Shown: positions 26,715-35,024, counted from the first letter of the stretch. The stretch: 64,000 nt of DNA from Prauserella_A sp040635515 (GCA_040635515.1 JBEYHY010000006.1:248001-312000); one strand, 5' to 3'. Numbers and translations: made by a program. Notes: generated from the sequence alone by a model not told the origin.

Positions 26715-27166
26715 GACTCCGCCTTCGCTTGTTCCTCCAGCTTGGCGAGCACGCCGTCGTAGATGCGCTTCAACCCGCCAGGCGCGAACGTCTTCTCGAA
26801 GAAACCGCCGATGCCGCCCGCGCCTTCCCAGCTCGTCTCGACCCTGACCAGGCTGCGCTTGCCGCCGTCACCGGCCTCCCGCACCGTCCAGGTCGTGACC
26901 ATGCTGGAGTTCGCGTCGGTCTCGACGAGCGTTCCCGGTTCGGGTTCCGTCACGGTGGCCGCCACGTCCCTCACCCGCTTCGAGGTCGCCTGCAGCTTCC
27001 ACTTGGCGACCGTGCCCGCGCCCTTGCCACCCTCGGTGACCTCGTAGTCGCGGTACTGCTCGGTGAGGATCTTCGGCCGCGCCTCCGAGTAATCGGCGAC
27101 AAGACCGCGCACCCGGTCAGCCGGTGCGTCGATCGTGCGCTCCGCCGTGGCCGTGACCTTTCCCAT
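26711..27166 (-). CDS. SRPBCC-family (START-like) lipid/polyketide-binding domain protein
   Basis: 151 aa. Polyketide cyclase/dehydrase type SRPBCC fold: it opens GKVTATAERTIDAPADRVRGLVADY, the usual first strand and helix, and ends with a long helix LKRIYDGVLAKLEEQA that would cap the hydrophobic cavity. Function unknown. The ATG at 27166 has gggaga upstream; the frame stays open to 27247 but without the domain. It is translationally coupled to the oxidoreductase downstream, which could act on a ligand held by this protein, but that is inference. Confidence 0.88.
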   Translation of the reverse strand: MGKVTATAERTIDAPADRVRGLVADYSEARPKILTEQYRDYEVTEGGKGAGTVAKWKLQATSKRVRDVAATVTEPEPGTLVETDANSSMVTTWTVREAGDGGKRSLVRVETSWEGAGGIGGFFEKTFAPGGLKRIYDGVLAKLEEQAKAES

Positions 27167-27218
27167 GGGCTCTCCCGTTGTTGTCGAGACTCGTCGTGAA
27201 CAGAGGCAGGCGGTGGTC

Positions 27219-27767
27219 CTAGATTGCCTCGGTGGCGAGGCCTTCAATCACCTCGGCACCGGGAAGTGACGCCAGGAACGCGCCGGTCACCAGCAGCTTG
27301 CTACCCCGGATACCGCTGCCCACCACCAGTTCGGGTGAGTCGGCGACCGCCTTGTCGACCAGGATCGGCCAGCCGTCGGGCAACCCGATCGGGGTGATGC
27401 CGCCGTACTCCATCGCGGTCAGCTCGACGGCCTCGACCATCGGCGCGAACGACGCCTTCCTGACGTCGAGCCTGCGCCTGACGACGTTGTTGACGTCGGC
27501 GCGGGTGGTAGCGAGGATCATGGCCGCCGCGTACCTGACCTCGCCGCCGCGTTTACCGGCGACGACGACACAGTTGGCCGAAGCCGAAAGCGGCGAGCCG
27601 TAGGCCGCGCAGAACTCGGCGGTGTCGGCGAGGTCGGGGTCGATCCCGGCGATTCCCACCGGTGCGGTGACCGCGGCGAGTGCCTTCGCCACCGGCGCCG
27701 CGACCAGGTCGGGCCGGGCAGCGGCGGGTTCGACGGTCAGCGTTCCAGCAATGCTCCAGGTGCTCAC
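27219..27767 (-). CDS. YbaK/EbsC-family aminoacyl-tRNA deacylase
   Basis: 182 aa, YbaK/ProX fold. Conserved features are SANCVVVAGKRGGEVRYAAA, the catalytic-loop Lys in DVRKASF and the GGITPIGLP motif (family GGxsPxG). Members hydrolyse mischarged Cys-, Ala- or Ser-tRNA. The first 50 residues differ from E. coli YbaK but match the longer actinobacterial subgroup. It lies 21 bp downstream of the DUF2516 gene, so it may be the last gene of the XRE/HbhA/DUF2516 block. Confidence 0.88.
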   Translation of the reverse strand: MSTWSIAGTLTVEPAAARPDLVAAPVAKALAAVTAPVGIAGIDPDLADTAEFCAAYGSPLSASANCVVVAGKRGGEVRYAAAMILATTRADVNNVVRRRLDVRKASFAPMVEAVELTAMEYGGITPIGLPDGWPILVDKAVADSPELVVGSGIRGSKLLVTGAFLASLPGAEVIEGLATEAI

Positions 27768-27788
27768 ACCGCAACCGTACTCAAGGCG

Positions 27789-28085
27789 CTACCAGCTCTG
27801 ACCGCCGCGCTGCACGTCGATGAGCTTTGGCCGCACATCGACGATGTACACGAGGGAGGCGACCATCCCCGCCAGCCAGAAGATCATGCCCGCTCCGTAG
27901 AAACCGAAGAGGAGCATCGCGGCTGTCGAGCCACCGGTGATCGCGAGCCATACCGGCTTCGTCATGCGATCGGCGGCGGTGTAGGCATCAGCTCTTTGCG
28001 TGAGGGCATGGATGAAGGCGACGAGACCCACCAGGGTCCCGGCCCAGTCGATGGCCCAAACAATCCATTGCGCGGGGAGCGGCAC
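27789..28085 (-). CDS. DUF2516 membrane protein
   Basis: 98 aa with hydrophobic helices at about 7-30 (IVWAIDWAGTLVGLVAFIHAL) and two close together at 45-85 (VWLAITGGSTAAMLLFGFYG, IFWLAGMVASLVYIVDVRP). It resembles the DUF2516 protein Rv0476, which in Mycobacterium tuberculosis follows hbhA just as here. Role unknown. The conserved order XRE regulator, HbhA-like, DUF2516 supports the call. Confidence 0.85.
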   Translation of the reverse strand: MPLPAQWIVWAIDWAGTLVGLVAFIHALTQRADAYTAADRMTKPVWLAITGGSTAAMLLFGFYGAGMIFWLAGMVASLVYIVDVRPKLIDVQRGGQSW

Positions 28086-28169
28086 ACACCCAGCCTACGT
28101 CAGTACGGGACGATCACCAGTGCCCCGGCGCCGCTGTCGCGGGACCGGGGCACTGATCGAACACGTGTC

Positions 28170-28832
28170 CTACTTGTCGGTTTTGCCGGCGGAGCCGTTG
28201 GTCTTGCGCGCGGGGCCGCCGCTCTTGCGGGGCGTCGCCGTCCTGGGCGCGGACTTCGGGGCGGTCTTCGGCGCGGCCTCCTCGACGGTGTCGGCCACCT
28301 CGTTGGCGACGTCCTCGACCTTGACCGCGACGTCCTCGACCCTGCTCGCGACCTCTTCACCCGCGTCCCTGGTGCGGCCGGTGACCCGCGTAAGGACCTC
28401 GTCGACCCGCTCCTTCGCGTCCGACGCGACGCCGTCGACCCTGCCCTGCGCGGCGTGCAGAGCCTCTTCGAGCTGGTCGAAGCTCTTCTTGACCTGCGGC
28501 TGGGCGCGGAACTTCTCCCACGTCTCCTCACCTGATTCGGCGAGCTTGTGGTAGAGCTTCAGCGCCGCGTCGGTGTACTCGTCGAGCAGTTTGCGCAGCT
28601 CGGTCGGCTCCAGCTTCTCGCGGAAGCTCTCGACCTCGGACGGCAGTTCCTCGATGTTCTTCCGTGCCGTCTCGCCGCTCTCGGTGACCCGCTCCCTTGC
28701 CTTGCCGACGGCGTCGGCAACGGCCTGACCGGCCAGGTTGCCCGCGCCGAGCGCGGCCAGCAGCGACGTCTTGACCTGCTCGAAGGCGGTGTTCACAGCC
28801 TTGCGAACATCCTCGGATGTGGTGCTCGCCAT
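28170..28832 (-). CDS. heparin-binding haemagglutinin (HbhA)-like protein
   Basis: 220 aa. Residues 1-165 are a highly charged heptad-like helix, predicted coiled coil (EDVRKAVNTAFEQVKTSLLAALG, then repeated E/K-rich segments). The last 40 residues are a Lys/Pro/Ala-rich tail (PKTAPKSAPRTATPRK) like the heparin-binding tail of mycobacterial HBHA. No signal peptide, as in HBHA. In mycobacteria the protein binds sulfated glycans and associates with intracellular lipid inclusions; in a soil actinomycete the latter role is more likely. It is 7 bp downstream of its XRE neighbour, the same order as Rv0474-Rv0475. Confidence 0.82.
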   Translation of the reverse strand: MASTTSEDVRKAVNTAFEQVKTSLLAALGAGNLAGQAVADAVGKARERVTESGETARKNIEELPSEVESFREKLEPTELRKLLDEYTDAALKLYHKLAESGEETWEKFRAQPQVKKSFDQLEEALHAAQGRVDGVASDAKERVDEVLTRVTGRTRDAGEEVASRVEDVAVKVEDVANEVADTVEEAAPKTAPKSAPRTATPRKSGGPARKTNGSAGKTDK

Positions 28833-28838
28833 GATGAT

Positions 28839-29288
28839 TTACTCCTTGGCTTGCGGCTCGGGTTCTGATGACTCTGATGACGCTGCTCGGTTCTCCCGGC
28901 GAAACGACTCGTACACGTCGAGCAGAACCTGCTTCTGGCGCTCTGACAGCTCGGTGTCGGCGCGAACCGCGTCGACGACCGGGCCGCCCTTCGGCAGATC
29001 GAGAATTCCCGCCTGCACGTAGAGCGCCTCCGCCGAGATTCGCAGCCCCTTGGCGATCTGCTGCAGGATCTCCGCGCTCGGTTTGCGGACCCCGCGTTCG
29101 ATCTGACTCAGGTAGGGGTTGGAAACACCGGCCAGTTTCGACAGCTGCCGTAACGAGATCTTGGCGTTGTTGCGCTGCTGACGGATGTAGACCCCAATGT
29201 CCCTGCCGAGGTCGGCGACCTTGTCGATGGGCCCTGAGCCACCCTCTTCGTGCTCGGTAGCCGGTGTGTCCGTCAACGGCTTTGCCAC
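28839..29288 (-). CDS. XRE-family transcriptional regulator (Rv0474-like)
   Basis: About 149 aa from a GTG at 29288 (the frame stays open to 29339). The HTH_3 domain lies in the middle: IRQQRNNAKISLRQLSKLAG then VSNPYLSQIERGVRKPSAE, a textbook helix-turn-helix. A C-terminal helix (ERQKQVLLDVYESFRRE) precedes an acidic tail. A gaggag lies directly against the GTG, so the exact start is uncertain. It precedes HbhA by 7 bp and is divergent from a methyltransferase gene; a near-perfect palindrome sits between them, the obvious autoregulatory operator. Confidence 0.88.
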   Translation of the reverse strand: MAKPLTDTPATEHEEGGSGPIDKVADLGRDIGVYIRQQRNNAKISLRQLSKLAGVSNPYLSQIERGVRKPSAEILQQIAKGLRISAEALYVQAGILDLPKGGPVVDAVRADTELSERQKQVLLDVYESFRRENRAASSESSEPEPQAKE

Positions 29289-29330
29289 CTCCTCACGGCA
29301 ATTCCGAAGGTACGCCCAAGTGCTAGCTTT

Positions 29331-29349
29331 TGCAAGCACCCTGCTTGCA
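29331..29349. promoter_or_regulatory. palindrome TGCAAGCA-N3-TGCTTGCA, probable XRE operator
   Basis: Perfect 8-bp inverted arms at 29331-29338 and 29342-29349 with a 3-bp centre, between the XRE gene and the divergent methyltransferase. A related sequence, tgctagctttt, lies just to its left (from 29321). The centre is 52 bp from the XRE start and 35 bp from the methyltransferase ATG, so one bound dimer could control both. Confidence 0.65.
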
Positions 29350-29374
29350 CCGTCGGGTGACTAGGCTTGCGGTC

Positions 29375-30511
29375 ATGGGTTTCGCCGCCCGGGAACGCAA
29401 GCGCCTCGTCGCCAGGCTGCGCCGTGACGGTGTGCTGACCGACCCGCTGTGGGCCGAGGCATTCCGCCGCGTTCCCAGGCACGCGTTCCTTCCGAGGTTC
29501 TTCCTGCCCGACGGCCAACGCTGGGTGGCCGTCGAGGAAGGCGACGAAGGATGGCTCGATGCCTGCTACTCCGACATCGTTCTCGTCACCCAGCTCGACG
29601 ACGATCCGGGCCGCTGGCTCACCGCCCGTGAGGAAGGGCCGGTGACCGGCGTCCCCACCTGCTCGTCGAGCATGCCCGGAATCATGGCCGTCATGCTCGA
29701 AGAGCTGCGCGTCCGCGAAGGCGACAAGGTGCTGGAAATCGGCACGGGAACCGGCTACAACACCGCACTGCTGTGCGAGCGCGTCGGCGACGCGAATGTA
29801 TCCACAGTGGACATCGATCCGGTGCTGCTGCCCTCCGCGAAGTCCGCGCTGAACACGCTCGGCTACCGGCCGCGGTGCGAGCTCGCCGACGGCGCGAACG
29901 GATTTCCCGAGGCCGCGCCCTACGACAGGCTGCTGTGCACGTGCGCGGTGTCCGGCATCCCGAAGGACTGGCTCGCACAGACCAGGGAGGGCGGACTCGT
30001 ACTCACGACACTCAACCGCCCGATCGGCTCCGGCCTGGTGCGCGTCGTCGCCGGTTCCGGTGACACCGGCGAAGGCAGGGTGCTCGCCCGCAACGGCAGG
30101 TTCATGCCCATGCGCTCGCACCGGCGCCCCGACGTCTCCGCCGTCATCGCCAGCCGTGACGTCGCCTCGACGACGGTGACCGAACTGTCGCTCGCCGACA
30201 CGCTGGACCCCGCGCATCCGTTCGAGTTCTTCCTCAGCCTCGAACTCCCCGGCACGGTGCCCATTCCCGATCCCAGCGGCGGCGACACGTGCTACCTCGC
30301 CCACCCCGACGGCTCGTGGGCAAGTCATCGGACGGTCGCCGGCGAGTACCTCGTGGAGCAGGGCGGCCCGCGCAGGCTGTGGGACACCGTCGAGGCGGCG
30401 CATCGGCGCTGGTACGCCCTCGGGAAACCGGCACGAGACCGGTTCGCCGTCAGCATCACGGGTGATCGGCAGGAATTCCGGCTCGGCTCACTGCGCTGGC
30501 CGCTGGCTTAG
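29375..30511 (+). CDS. PCMT-like protein methyltransferase
   Basis: 378 aa. Class I SAM-dependent methyltransferase related to protein-L-isoaspartate O-methyltransferase. Motif I VLEIGTGTGYNTALL, preceded by CSSSMPGIMAVMLEEL (the PCMT substrate loop TxSxP in altered form), then STVDIDPVLL and YDRLLCTCAVSGIP. A ~130-residue C-terminal extension beyond PCMT length matches the actinobacterial group whose members often accompany ATP-grasp peptide-maturation genes; no such partners are nearby here. The ATG at 29375 is used; the frame is open to 29330, inside the palindrome. Protein repair or peptide methylation are both possible. Confidence 0.8.
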   Translation: MGFAARERKRLVARLRRDGVLTDPLWAEAFRRVPRHAFLPRFFLPDGQRWVAVEEGDEGWLDACYSDIVLVTQLDDDPGRWLTAREEGPVTGVPTCSSSMPGIMAVMLEELRVREGDKVLEIGTGTGYNTALLCERVGDANVSTVDIDPVLLPSAKSALNTLGYRPRCELADGANGFPEAAPYDRLLCTCAVSGIPKDWLAQTREGGLVLTTLNRPIGSGLVRVVAGSGDTGEGRVLARNGRFMPMRSHRRPDVSAVIASRDVASTTVTELSLADTLDPAHPFEFFLSLELPGTVPIPDPSGGDTCYLAHPDGSWASHRTVAGEYLVEQGGPRRLWDTVEAAHRRWYALGKPARDRFAVSITGDRQEFRLGSLRWPLA

Positions 30512-30526
30512 GGCCGGTTGGCGGGG

Positions 30527-30631
30527 CCTGAGTGCGGATCTCGTCGTCCTGAGTGCGGATCTCGCGGGCCTGGGTGCGGATCTCGCGGGCCTGAGTGCGG
30601 ATCTCGGCGTCCTGGACGGGGGACTCGCGCA
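30527..30631 (-). repeat. tandem degenerate 21-bp repeat (5 units), same family as 7.8-8.4 kb
   Basis: Five head-to-tail units, plus-strand core cctgagtgcggatctcg followed by four variable bases; units start at 30527, 30548, 30569, 30590 and 30611, the last one more degenerate. On the minus strand this reads gag-atc-cgc-act-cag, the same unit as at 7787-8440. It fills the space between the convergent methyltransferase and kinase genes, ending six bases before the kinase stop codon. Confidence 0.85.
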
Positions 30632-30637
30632 CGGCGG

Positions 30638-31300
30638 CTACGGCGCGTCGGGCGGGTCGGGCGGGTCGGGCGAGTCGGGCGGCAGGCGGGTCCGGATCCA
30701 CTCGGTCACGCTCGACGCGATGTCGGCCACCGGCGCTTCCGTGGTGTCGAGCAGGTCGACGGGCGGCGACATCACCGCCGCGTCGGCACGCAGCCATTCG
30801 TTGAAAGCCAGCATCTCGGCGATGCGCGGTTCGTCCCATTCGCGCCACGCGGGCCTCGCCCGCAACCGGTCCGCGAGCACGTCCGGTTCGGCGACAAGCG
30901 CGAGGTAATGGATACGCGAGAAGAACACCCGCTCAGGCAACGGCTCGAACTCGGCGGGGACAACCGTTCCGCACAGTACGACGGGCCGTCCGCTCTGCCC
31001 GATCATCGCGGCCATGCGCAACCACGTCGACCGGAACAGCGGATGCCCTTCGACATCGTCACGCAGCCCGCCGGTCCACAGCACGTCCTGCTCGAGAGCC
31101 ACCACGGTGTCCCGCAGCCGATCGGCGATGAGGGGGCCGACCGTCGACTTGCCTCCCGCGCTCGGCCCCGTCACCGCGAACAGCGGCAGCCGCCGGAAAC
31201 TCCACCTGTACCCGCATTCCCCGCAGGCAAGCAGTTCGTCGCGCACCTGAGGAAAGTCCGCGCGATCGCCGCAGGAAGGACAGATCTTCAGATCGAGCAT
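30638..31300 (-). CDS. P-loop kinase/AAA-family protein with N-terminal zinc ribbon
   Basis: 220 aa. N-terminal CPSC...CGEC zinc ribbon (residues 8-30), then Walker A VTGPSAGGKSTVGPL near 43-57 and a nucleoside-kinase-like fold (VVALEQDVLW, PVVLCGTVVP, HYLALVAEPDVLADRLRARP). The exact phosphoryl acceptor is unknown; the shape resembles adenylate/shikimate-type kinases. The C-terminus is a Pro/Asp/Ser tail (PPDSPDPPDPPDAP) encoded by short tandem gggcgggtc repeats, which suggests the end of the gene has been extended by replication slippage next to the 21-bp array. Confidence 0.72.
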   Translation of the reverse strand: MLDLKICPSCGDRADFPQVRDELLACGECGYRWSFRRLPLFAVTGPSAGGKSTVGPLIADRLRDTVVALEQDVLWTGGLRDDVEGHPLFRSTWLRMAAMIGQSGRPVVLCGTVVPAEFEPLPERVFFSRIHYLALVAEPDVLADRLRARPAWREWDEPRIAEMLAFNEWLRADAAVMSPPVDLLDTTEAPVADIASSVTEWIRTRLPPDSPDPPDPPDAP

Positions 31301-31324
31301 TCGACGTCAAATTCCGGTGAAGAA

Positions 31325-31723
31325 TCAGTCGAAAAGGTTTTCGAGAAAGCTCCGCTTGCGCCGTTTGTGCCCGTGTCCGTATCCGTAGCCATGGCCGCCA
31401 TAGGGCCTCGGCGAATCCCCGTAACCACCACCGCGATAGGGCCGGGGCGAGTCGGCGTAGCCACGGTGCGGCCTCGGCGAATCCCGGTAGCCACCGCCGT
31501 ACTGCGCGGCAGGCGGAGGTCCGCCCGCGGGCCGGTACGGCGGCGGTCCCGCCGCGGGCGCCCCGTAGAAGGCGTTCTCGGCCCTGACGATCTGCTCAAG
31601 CTCCCCATGGTCGAGGAAAATGCCCCGGCAGCCATCGCACTGCTCAAGGTGGATGCCGCCCTTGTCGACGGTCTTCATCACGTTCTGACACTTGGGACAA
31701 ATCACGAGGGAAAGCTTACGCAT
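31325..31723 (-). CDS. TFIIB-type zinc-ribbon protein with a Gly/Tyr/Pro-rich repeat tail
   Basis: 132 aa from the ATG at 31723. The N-terminal zf-TFIIB domain has CPKCQNVM and CDGC with the connecting DKGGIHLEQ, and ends FLDHGELEQIV, the family signature. Residues 70-115 are low-complexity with about four copies of a Y-x-D-S-P-R-P motif separated by Gly, then GYGYGHGHKRRKRSF. The frame is open upstream to 31861 but that part overlaps the LysR gene in antisense-like composition. It overlaps the LysR stop by 8 bp and may be in the same transcript. Function unknown; such tails are often disordered. Confidence 0.8.
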   Translation of the reverse strand: MRKLSLVICPKCQNVMKTVDKGGIHLEQCDGCRGIFLDHGELEQIVRAENAFYGAPAAGPPPYRPAGGPPPAAQYGGGYRDSPRPHRGYADSPRPYRGGGYGDSPRPYGGHGYGYGHGHKRRKRSFLENLFD

Positions 31724-32627
31724 CCCGGAGCCGCTCCGCCGCAGTCCTCCGCAACGCCGCGAGCATGGCGTCGATCCCGGGCTGCCGCGCACTCCCGGCT
31801 CTGATGGCGGCCGACACGGTTCTGGTGAGCTTCGGTTCGGCGAGCTCGGCGAGTACGACATCCGATCCCATCGACTCGTAGGCGAGCCTCGGCACGACCG
31901 AAACCCCGAGTCCCGCCTCGACGAGCGCGAAAATGACCGTGTAGTCGGAACTCGTGTAATCCAGTCTCGGCACGAAGCCGGCGAGCCCGCAGGCTCTGCG
32001 CAGCAACTCGTGCAGATCGTCGTCCCGATCGGCGGCGATCCACGGTTCGGCAGCCAGATCGGCGAGCGCGATCGGCGAGCCGCGATCGCGGAAACCGGGA
32101 GGAAGCGCGGCCAGCAACGGCTCGGTCAGCAGCGGAACGATCTCGATACCGGCGTCGCGTTGCCGGGGAAGCAGGTTGTAGCCGTAGCTGAGCGCGATGT
32201 CGATCGTCCCCGCCTTCACCGCGTCGATGGCCTCCGGTGTCGCCAGCTCGGTGAGCGTCACCCGCAACCCGGGATGGGCGTTGCCGCACAGCGCGATGGC
32301 CCCGGGGGCGAGTGCTCTCGCCGCGGTGGGGAACGCGGCGAGAGCCAGCGTGCCCTCGACCGCCGAAGCCAGTTCGGCGACGGCGGCTTCCGCCCTTTCG
32401 AGATCGGCGAGCACCACCTCGGTGTGCGCGACGAGCACTCGCGCCGCCTCGGTGAGCACGAGCAGCCTGCCGGTTCTCCTCAGCAGAGTGGTGCCGACTT
32501 CCCTTTCCAGCAGCGAAAGCTGCTGGGAAACGGCGGAAGGGGTCAGCGAGCACGCCCGCGCGGTCTCCGCGATCGTCCCGTGTAGCGAAAGCTGCCTGAG
32601 CAGACGTAACCGGCGTACGTCGTACAT
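31716..32627 (-). CDS. LysR-family transcriptional regulator
   Basis: 303 aa. Winged HTH at the N-terminus (RRLRLLRQLSLHGTIAETAR then LTPSAVSQQLSLLEREVG), an effector domain of two Rossmann-like lobes (GTLALAAFPTAARALAP, IDIALSYGY) and GLGVSVVPRLAYE near the end. It is divergent from the M24-like gene and the enolase-superfamily gene, with an ATAAC-N11-GTTAT palindrome between, the classic LysR arrangement; those genes are the likely targets. The effector is unknown but should be a substrate or product of the two enzymes. Confidence 0.93.
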   Translation of the reverse strand: MYDVRRLRLLRQLSLHGTIAETARACSLTPSAVSQQLSLLEREVGTTLLRRTGRLLVLTEAARVLVAHTEVVLADLERAEAAVAELASAVEGTLALAAFPTAARALAPGAIALCGNAHPGLRVTLTELATPEAIDAVKAGTIDIALSYGYNLLPRQRDAGIEIVPLLTEPLLAALPPGFRDRGSPIALADLAAEPWIAADRDDDLHELLRRACGLAGFVPRLDYTSSDYTVIFALVEAGLGVSVVPRLAYESMGSDVVLAELAEPKLTRTVSAAIRAGSARQPGIDAMLAALRRTAAERLRDA

Positions 32628-32658
32628 GTGGAAACGCTAACGCTCGCCATCGGAAAAC

Positions 32659-32679
32659 ATAACTTGTTCTCCACGTTAT
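32659..32679. promoter_or_regulatory. LysR-type operator ATAAC-N11-GTTAT
   Basis: Perfect 5-bp arms 11 bp apart, extended on both sides by A/T-rich flanks that are themselves nearly symmetrical (ggaaaac / attttcgg). The centre is about 42 bp from the LysR start and lies upstream of the likely GTG start of the M24-like gene at 32697, fitting the T-N11-A rule for LysR recognition sites. Confidence 0.7.
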
Positions 32680-32696
32680 TTTCGGCCGATCCTGCT

Positions 32697-33838
32697 GTGG
32701 TGACCGCTGAATTGATCGAACCGGCGACCTCCGGGCCCGAACACGCGTCACGAATCGCCGCGCTGCGAGCGAAGATGAGCGAAAACGGCATCTCGGCCGC
32801 GGCGTTCGCGAGCCCGGAAACCGTGTACTACCTGACAGGGCTCGACCATCTCGGCTACTTCGCGTTCACGATGCTCGTCGTTCCGCTGCGCGGGCGACCG
32901 GCGCTGATCACCAGGATGATGGAGCGGCCGACGATCCGCGCCCAGGTTCCGTGCTGCGTGCACATCGGTGTCGCCGAAGGTGCGAGGCCCGAGGACGAGG
33001 TCGCCGCCGTACTCGCCGATTCGGCGGAGGAAGGCGCACTGATCGCCATCGAGGATTCGGCGATGTACTTCCCTCCAGCCGTGTCAACCGGAATCAGGCG
33101 GCAGGTGCCCGCCGCTCGTGGGCCGAGGCGGCACCGCTGCTCGCGGAAGCCATGGCCGTGAAGTCGCGGACCGAACTCGCACACGTCGCGAAGGCCGCCG
33201 CGCTGTCCGATGCCGCCATGACGGCCGCGATCGCCGCCATGCGGCGGGGAGGCACCGAACGAGAGGTCGCGACGGCCGCGCACAATGCGATGTATTCGCG
33301 CGGTGGGTCGCCGCCGGGGTTCCCGCCCCTCATTCGTCCACTGTGGATGCTGGAGAGAGAACACGTTTCGTGGAGTGACCGGCGGATCGCCGAAGGCGAC
33401 GGCTTGTTCATCGAACTGTCGGGCTGCCACGCGCGTTATCACGCCCCGCTCTCGCGCACGGTGTTCGCGGGTTCGGCGCCGCCTGACGCGGCCACGAACA
33501 AGGCGAGGGCCGAGACGGCCTGGGAGGCGGCGCGAGCGGCGATACGGCCGGGCGCCGTCACCGGGGACGTGTACGCCGCGTGGCGGAAGGCGGCGGGTCC
33601 GGACGGCTTCCGGCACCACTGCGGCTACCTCGTCGGAATCGGCTTTCCTCCGAGCTGGGTCGGAGGGGCGCGAGTACTGGGCGTCGCGGAGAACGGCACG
33701 ACACGGATCATGGAAAGAATGGTGTTTCACCTGATGTCCTGGACATCCCGGCATGTCGTCTCGGACACTGTGACCGTGCTTGCCGACGGTGCCGAGCGGC
33801 TGACCGACGCCTCCCGTGAACTCGTGGCGGTGAGTTGA
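32697..33838 (+). pseudogene. creatinase/Xaa-Pro dipeptidase-like (M24) gene interrupted by a frameshift
   Basis: The first half reads VVTAELIEPATSGPEHASRI and AAAFASPETVYYLTGLDHLG (creatinase N-terminal domain) in one frame as far as about 33110. The C-terminal 'pita-bread' domain continues from about 33110 (SWAEAAPLLAEAMAVKSRTE onward) in the frame one base earlier, to the TGA at 33838. Joining them gives about 380 residues, the normal size, so one base is probably missing near 33095-33125. It is a real broken gene or a sequencing error. The usual metal ligands are replaced (FIELSGCHARYHAPLSRT where D...D is expected), as in metal-free creatinase-type members. GTG 32697 or 32700 is preferred over an earlier GTG at 32628 that precedes the operator. 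The enolase-superfamily gene starts 2 bp after its stop. Confidence 0.78.
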
Positions 33839-33839
33839 C

Positions 33840-35024
33840 ATGCGCATCACGGGCATCAAGGCAACCCCCGTCGCCGTTCCGTACCGGCACGAGGAGCATT
33901 GGGCGTTCGGCAGGCGGCTCGGCTGCGTGAGCGTGCTGATCGAGATGACGACCGACGAGGGAATCCTCGGTGTCGGCGAGGCGGCCGCCTACCCCTCAGC
34001 CGACATCGTGCTCGCCGTGCTCGACAGCATCGAGAGCCTCGTGATCGGCGAGGACCCGTTTTCGATCGAGCGGCTCGTGCGCAGGATCGAGCTCGTCGGA
34101 ACGTGGCATCACGTGCGGGCGACGAGTCCCGCCATCGCCGCCGTCGAGATGGCCTGCTGGGACATCGTCGGCAAAAGCTGCGCACAACCGTTGGTGAACC
34201 TGCTCGGCGGCCGCTTCCGCGACCGGGTCGAGTGCTTCTACTACGTCGCGGCCGGCAGCCCCGACGACGTCGCGTCCGAGGCCGAACTGGCGACGACGAC
34301 CGGTTTCGGCACGTGCTATCTCAAGGTGGGTTCCGACAATCCCCGGCTCGACATCGACAGGGTCGAGGCGTTGCGGGCAGGCGCGGGCCCCGACGCGAAG
34401 ATCCGGGTCGACGCCAACGAAGCGTGGTCGCCCGGCTCGGCCGTGCGGATGATCAGGGAGCTGGAACGGTTCGGGCTCGAACTCGTCGAGCAACCCGTGT
34501 CGGGGCGCAATTTGAGCGAGATGGCCTACGTGCGCAACCGCAGCGCGGTGCCGCTGCTTGCCAACGAGGCGAGCTGGACGAGGTCCGACCAGCTCGCCGT
34601 CATCAGGGCCGGTGCCGCCGACGCGGTGTCCGTTGACAACCAGCTCGACGGCGGGCTACTGAACGTGAAGCGCTCGGCGGGACTGTGCGAGGCCGCGGGA
34701 CTTCCGGTCGTGAAGCACAGCCTCGGCGAACTGGGCATCGCGCTGGCTGCCGCCGTGCACACGATCGCGGCGACCCCGAACTTCACCTACGCCAACCAGG
34801 CATACGGCGCGCTGCTCTCCGACGACGTCACGGTGGGCTTCGGCGGCGGCATCGACTCCTACGACGAGGGCTGCCTGCCCGTGCCCACGGAACCGGGCCT
34901 CGGCGTGACCCTCGATCAGGACCGGATCGAACGCTACGCCCGGCTGTACCGCGCGAGGGGAAGCGAATTCGCGTTCACCGACAGTGCCGCGATCGAGCAA
35001 TCGCGCGCCCTTCCCAAGTTCTGA
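33840..35024 (+). CDS. enolase-superfamily enzyme (mandelate racemase/muconate lactonizing type)
   Basis: 394 aa. An N-terminal capping domain (about 1-120) precedes a modified TIM barrel. The catalytic set can be placed: Lys162 in CYLKVG (the first residue of the usual KxK is Tyr), metal ligands Asp191 (RVDANEAW), Glu217 (VEQPVSG) and Glu243 (LANEASW), and Lys292 in PVVKHS on the opposite face. That layout is the MLE subgroup, with cycloisomerase, dipeptide epimerase or racemase activities; the substrate cannot be assigned. It is 2 bp downstream of the M24-like gene and probably co-transcribed under the LysR regulator, suggesting a small catabolic operon for an N-containing carboxylate. Confidence 0.87.
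   Translation: MRITGIKATPVAVPYRHEEHWAFGRRLGCVSVLIEMTTDEGILGVGEAAAYPSADIVLAVLDSIESLVIGEDPFSIERLVRRIELVGTWHHVRATSPAIAAVEMACWDIVGKSCAQPLVNLLGGRFRDRVECFYYVAAGSPDDVASEAELATTTGFGTCYLKVGSDNPRLDIDRVEALRAGAGPDAKIRVDANEAWSPGSAVRMIRELERFGLELVEQPVSGRNLSEMAYVRNRSAVPLLANEASWTRSDQLAVIRAGAADAVSVDNQLDGGLLNVKRSAGLCEAAGLPVVKHSLGELGIALAAAVHTIAATPNFTYANQAYGALLSDDVTVGFGGGIDSYDEGCLPVPTEPGLGVTLDQDRIERYARLYRARGSEFAFTDSAAIEQSRALPKF

Noticed and set aside
32628..32696. Earlier GTG start of the M24-like gene directly abutting the LysR start
   Set aside because: It would translate through the ATAAC-N11-GTTAT operator and add a leader without family similarity.
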